Assembly (NCBI GenBank): GCA_963706385.1
Contig: OY970153.1
Coordinates: 1,240,001 to 1,304,000, forward strand
From: Poindextera sp963706385
GTDB taxonomy: Bacteria; Pseudomonadota; Alphaproteobacteria; Caulobacterales; Caulobacteraceae
DNA: 64,000 nucleotides
Reading direction: 5' to 3'
Below are positions 62,133-64,000 of this stretch, in pieces (position 1 is the stretch's first letter; each line of letters begins with the position of its first letter). The notes under the pieces were generated by a model. It saw only the letters and a program-made list of their open reading frames with translations, was not told the origin of the DNA and searched no databases. A program made the translations under genes and the position numbers.

Positions 62133-62486
62133 ATGGGCCAGACGCGGACAGTCGACATTCCAGGGACCACCGTGTTCGACGGCAAGCAGGCCCAGAAGGG
62201 CTACGCCCTGAACCGCATGTGCTTTTCGTTCAACACCGCCGCCAACCGGGCCGCCTTCCTGGCCGATGAGGAGGCCTATTGCGATCGCTACGGCCTGACC
62301 TCGGCGCAACGCGAGGCGGTGCGCAGCCGCAACGTGCTCCAGCTGCTCGCGGCCGGCGGGAACATCTACTACCTGGCCAAGCTGGCCGGCATTCTGGGAC
62401 TGAATGTTCAGGATATCGGCGCGCAACAGACCGGAATGACCGTCGAGGCCTTCAAGGCGAAACTCGCGGCGGCGGCGGAGGGTTGA
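62133..62486 (+). CDS. ligA: Protocatechuate 4,5-dioxygenase alpha subunit LigA
   Basis: A 117-residue helical subunit of normal LigA type, with LIGA-family motifs GYALNRMCFSFN, EEAYCDRYGLTSAQREAV and AGGNIYYLAKLAGILGLNVQD. It forms a lid over the active site of LigB, and the pair opens protocatechuate between C4 and C5. The RBS GGAGG lies before the ATG. The stop is 4 bases before the ligB start, so the two are co-translated. With pobA upstream this gives 4-hydroxybenzoate to 4-carboxy-2-hydroxymuconate semialdehyde. The later 4,5-cleavage genes (ligC, ligI, ligJ, ligK) are not in the window. Confidence 0.96.
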   Translation: MGQTRTVDIPGTTVFDGKQAQKGYALNRMCFSFNTAANRAAFLADEEAYCDRYGLTSAQREAVRSRNVLQLLAAGGNIYYLAKLAGILGLNVQDIGAQQTGMTVEAFKAKLAAAAEG

Positions 62487-62490
62487 GATC

Positions 62491-63351
62491 ATGGCGACAA
62501 TCGTCGGCGGCCTGGCCGTCTCCCACGTTCCCGCCATCGGCAAGGCGATCGCCGAAAACCGGCAGAACGAACCCTATTGGAAGCCGTTCTTCGACGGCTT
62601 CGGCCCGGCCCGGGACTGGCTGAAACGCGTCCGGCCGGACGCGGTCGTCGTGCTCTACAACGACCATGGCCTGAACTTCTTCCTCGACAAGATGCCGACC
62701 TTCGCCATCGGCGCGGCGACGGAATACCGCAACGCCGACGAAGGCTGGGGCCTTCCCGTCCTGCATCCGTTCAAGGGCGATCCGGACCTGTCATGGAGCC
62801 TTATTGAATCCTTGGTCGCCGAGGAGTTCGATCTGACCACCTGTCAGGAGATGCTGGTCGATCACGGATTCTGCATTCCGCTGGAGCTGTTCTGGCCCGA
62901 CGGCCCGGCGCCGGTGGTCACGGTTCCCTTGTCGATCAATACGGTCCAGCACCCGCTGCCGTCGGCTGCGCGCTGCTACAAGCTGGGCCAGGCGCTCGGA
63001 CGGGCGATCGAGGCCTATCCGAGCGACATGCGCGTCGCGGTTATCGCCACCGGCGGTCTTTCCCATCAGCTCGACGGCGAACGCGCGGGCTTCATCAATC
63101 GCGAATTCGACATGCTGTGCCTGGACAAGCTGGTGAGCGATCCGAAGGCGCTGACCCGCTATTCAACCCGCGAACTGGTGGCGCTGTCCGGCTCGCAAGG
63201 CGTCGAGGTGCTGATGTGGATCGCCATGGCGGGCGCGATGACCGGCGACATCCGTCAGGTGCACCGCCACTACCACATCCCGATCTCCAACACGGCGGCG
63301 GCCCTGCTGGTCGTCGAGAACGTCAAGCAGGCGGCGCGCAACGCGGCTTAG
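62491..63351 (+). CDS. ligB: Protocatechuate 4,5-dioxygenase beta subunit LigB
   Basis: A 286-residue class III extradiol dioxygenase catalytic subunit. Iron ligands fit LigB of Sphingobium: His12 (AVSHVPAIG), His59 (YNDHGLN) and Glu239 (SQGVEVLMW); the catalytic base is His192 (GGLSHQLDG). Length matches LigB (~300). It needs Fe(II) and O2. It follows ligA by 4 bases. Its stop overlaps the stop of the convergent LigB-like gene by 3-4 bases. Confidence 0.96.
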   Translation: MATIVGGLAVSHVPAIGKAIAENRQNEPYWKPFFDGFGPARDWLKRVRPDAVVVLYNDHGLNFFLDKMPTFAIGAATEYRNADEGWGLPVLHPFKGDPDLSWSLIESLVAEEFDLTTCQEMLVDHGFCIPLELFWPDGPAPVVTVPLSINTVQHPLPSAARCYKLGQALGRAIEAYPSDMRVAVIATGGLSHQLDGERAGFINREFDMLCLDKLVSDPKALTRYSTRELVALSGSQGVEVLMWIAMAGAMTGDIRQVHRHYHIPISNTAAALLVVENVKQAARNAA

Positions 63352-64000
63352 CCGCCAGCGTTCTCTAGGATCAGGTGGCCGACCGCCGTGTTCGACGCGG
63401 GCACGTGATAGAAGCGGCGGACCTCCTTGACCTTGGCGTCGAGCGCGCCGCGCATCACCAGCCACATGACCAGCTCGATCCCTTCCGAGCCGGCCTCGCG
63501 CACGTATTCGAGATGCGGCATGGCGGCCTGGGCCTCCGGGTCGGCGACCAGTTGGTCGAGAAAACGGGCGTCGAACGCGCGATTGATCAGGCCCGCGCGC
63601 GGACCCTGCAACTGGTGGCTCATGCCGCCGGTGCCGAACACCATCACCTTCAGGTCCTCGGGATAGCTTTCCACGGCGCGGCGGATCGCCTGCCCCAGCT
63701 TGAAGCAGCGATGGCCCGTCGGCGGCGGGTACTGGACCACATTGACCGCCAGCGGGACCACCTTGCAGGGCCACGCCTCCGGTTGGCCAAACATCAGCGA
63801 CATCGGCACCGTCAGGCCGTGATCGACATCCATCTTGTTGACGATGGTCATGTCGAATTCGTCGAGGATCAGCGCCTCGGCCATATGCCAGGCCAGAGCC
63901 GGATGGCCTTCCACCACCGGCACCGGGCGCGGCCCCCAGCCTTCGTCCGCCGGCGCGAAACGCTCGGCGCAGCCGATGGCGAAGGTCGGGATCAGCTCCA
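63348..64000 (-). CDS. Second LigB-like extradiol dioxygenase subunit, N-terminus beyond right edge
   Basis: About 217 residues of a LigB-type protein are visible. They include DVDHGLTVPMSLMF, VVPLAVNVVQYPPP, the catalytic His in GGMSHQLQG, the Glu ligand in GSEGIELVMW, and the end RFYHVPASNTAVGHLILENAGG, which parallels the LigB end. The N-terminal iron His lies outside the window. It may be another protocatechuate 4,5-dioxygenase, a gallate or 3-O-methylgallate dioxygenase beta part. It converges on ligB with a stop overlap of a few bases, so it belongs to a different transcript. Confidence 0.92.
   Translation of the reverse strand, partial: ELIPTFAIGCAERFAPADEGWGPRPVPVVEGHPALAWHMAEALILDEFDMTIVNKMDVDHGLTVPMSLMFGQPEAWPCKVVPLAVNVVQYPPPTGHRCFKLGQAIRRAVESYPEDLKVMVFGTGGMSHQLQGPRAGLINRAFDARFLDQLVADPEAQAAMPHLEYVREAGSEGIELVMWLVMRGALDAKVKEVRRFYHVPASNTAVGHLILENAGG

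Noticed and set aside
1..64000. CRISPR arrays, insertion sequences, phage genes, rRNA operons
   Set aside because: No regular direct repeats, transposase or integrase motifs, or rRNA-like segments were seen.

Overview
The window is high-GC DNA with a bacterial gene layout: short intergenic gaps, many ATGA/TGATG overlaps, and GGAGG-type ribosome binding sites. The gene set fits an alphaproteobacterium of the Caulobacterales type (Phenylobacterium- or Caulobacter-like): a TonB-dependent receptor, cyclic beta-glucan synthase, a globin-coupled chemoreceptor, protocatechuate 4,5-cleavage genes and many acyl-CoA enzymes. That placement is inference, as no rRNA or other taxonomic marker is present. 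I found no transposase, integrase, phage gene, CRISPR array, rRNA or tRNA.

Layout. 1-3.9 kb: a chemotaxis operon on the minus strand (globin-coupled MCP, STAS protein, CheY, CheA running off the left edge). An MCP-type membrane module lies in frame directly upstream of the receptor. 4.4-16 kb: a catabolic patchwork with an enolase-superfamily enzyme, two amidase-signature hydrolases, a TauD-type dioxygenase, a TonB receptor, a VOC protein, a flavin reductase, an amidohydrolase, a transporter remnant and a lone CheW. 16.7-22.6 kb: a plus-strand CoA operon (PhyH dioxygenase, enoyl-CoA hydratase, nitronate monooxygenase, two MaoC half-hydratases, family III CoA-transferase, CitE-like lyase). The last four resemble the mesaconyl/citramalyl-CoA module, but the lyase carries a frameshift. 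22.6-34 kb: a PhnW-like aminotransferase, an acyl-CoA dehydrogenase, an MmgE/PrpD protein, hydrolases, a phosphotransferase, two SDRs and a class III extradiol-type dioxygenase. 34.3-48 kb is more housekeeping-like: an 8.6-kb cyclic beta-glucan synthase gene, selU (frameshifted) divergent from selD, and a PAS hybrid histidine kinase.

48-57.3 kb: a benzoylformate decarboxylase gene converges on a tight seven-gene minus-strand operon encoding acyl-CoA dehydrogenase, thiolase, acyl-CoA ligase, nitroreductase, a 2[4Fe-4S] ferredoxin, and a B12-dependent acyl-CoA mutase split into catalytic and cobalamin subunits. By my alignment the mutase has lost the Tyr, Arg and His that define methylmalonyl-CoA mutase, so the operon probably rearranges a different, unknown acyl-CoA. 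This is the best candidate for an undescribed system. 57.8-64 kb: an aldo/keto reductase, a second ThDP enzyme, then pobA-ligA-ligB (4-hydroxybenzoate to protocatechuate to 4,5-ring cleavage), with a second LigB-like gene converging from the right edge.

Overall this is an aromatic/organic-acid catabolic region interrupted by core genes. I saw no DNA-binding transcriptional regulator gene in the 64 kb; the only regulatory proteins are two-component and chemotaxis proteins. Several perfect or near-perfect palindromes upstream of catabolic genes suggest that regulators encoded elsewhere act here.
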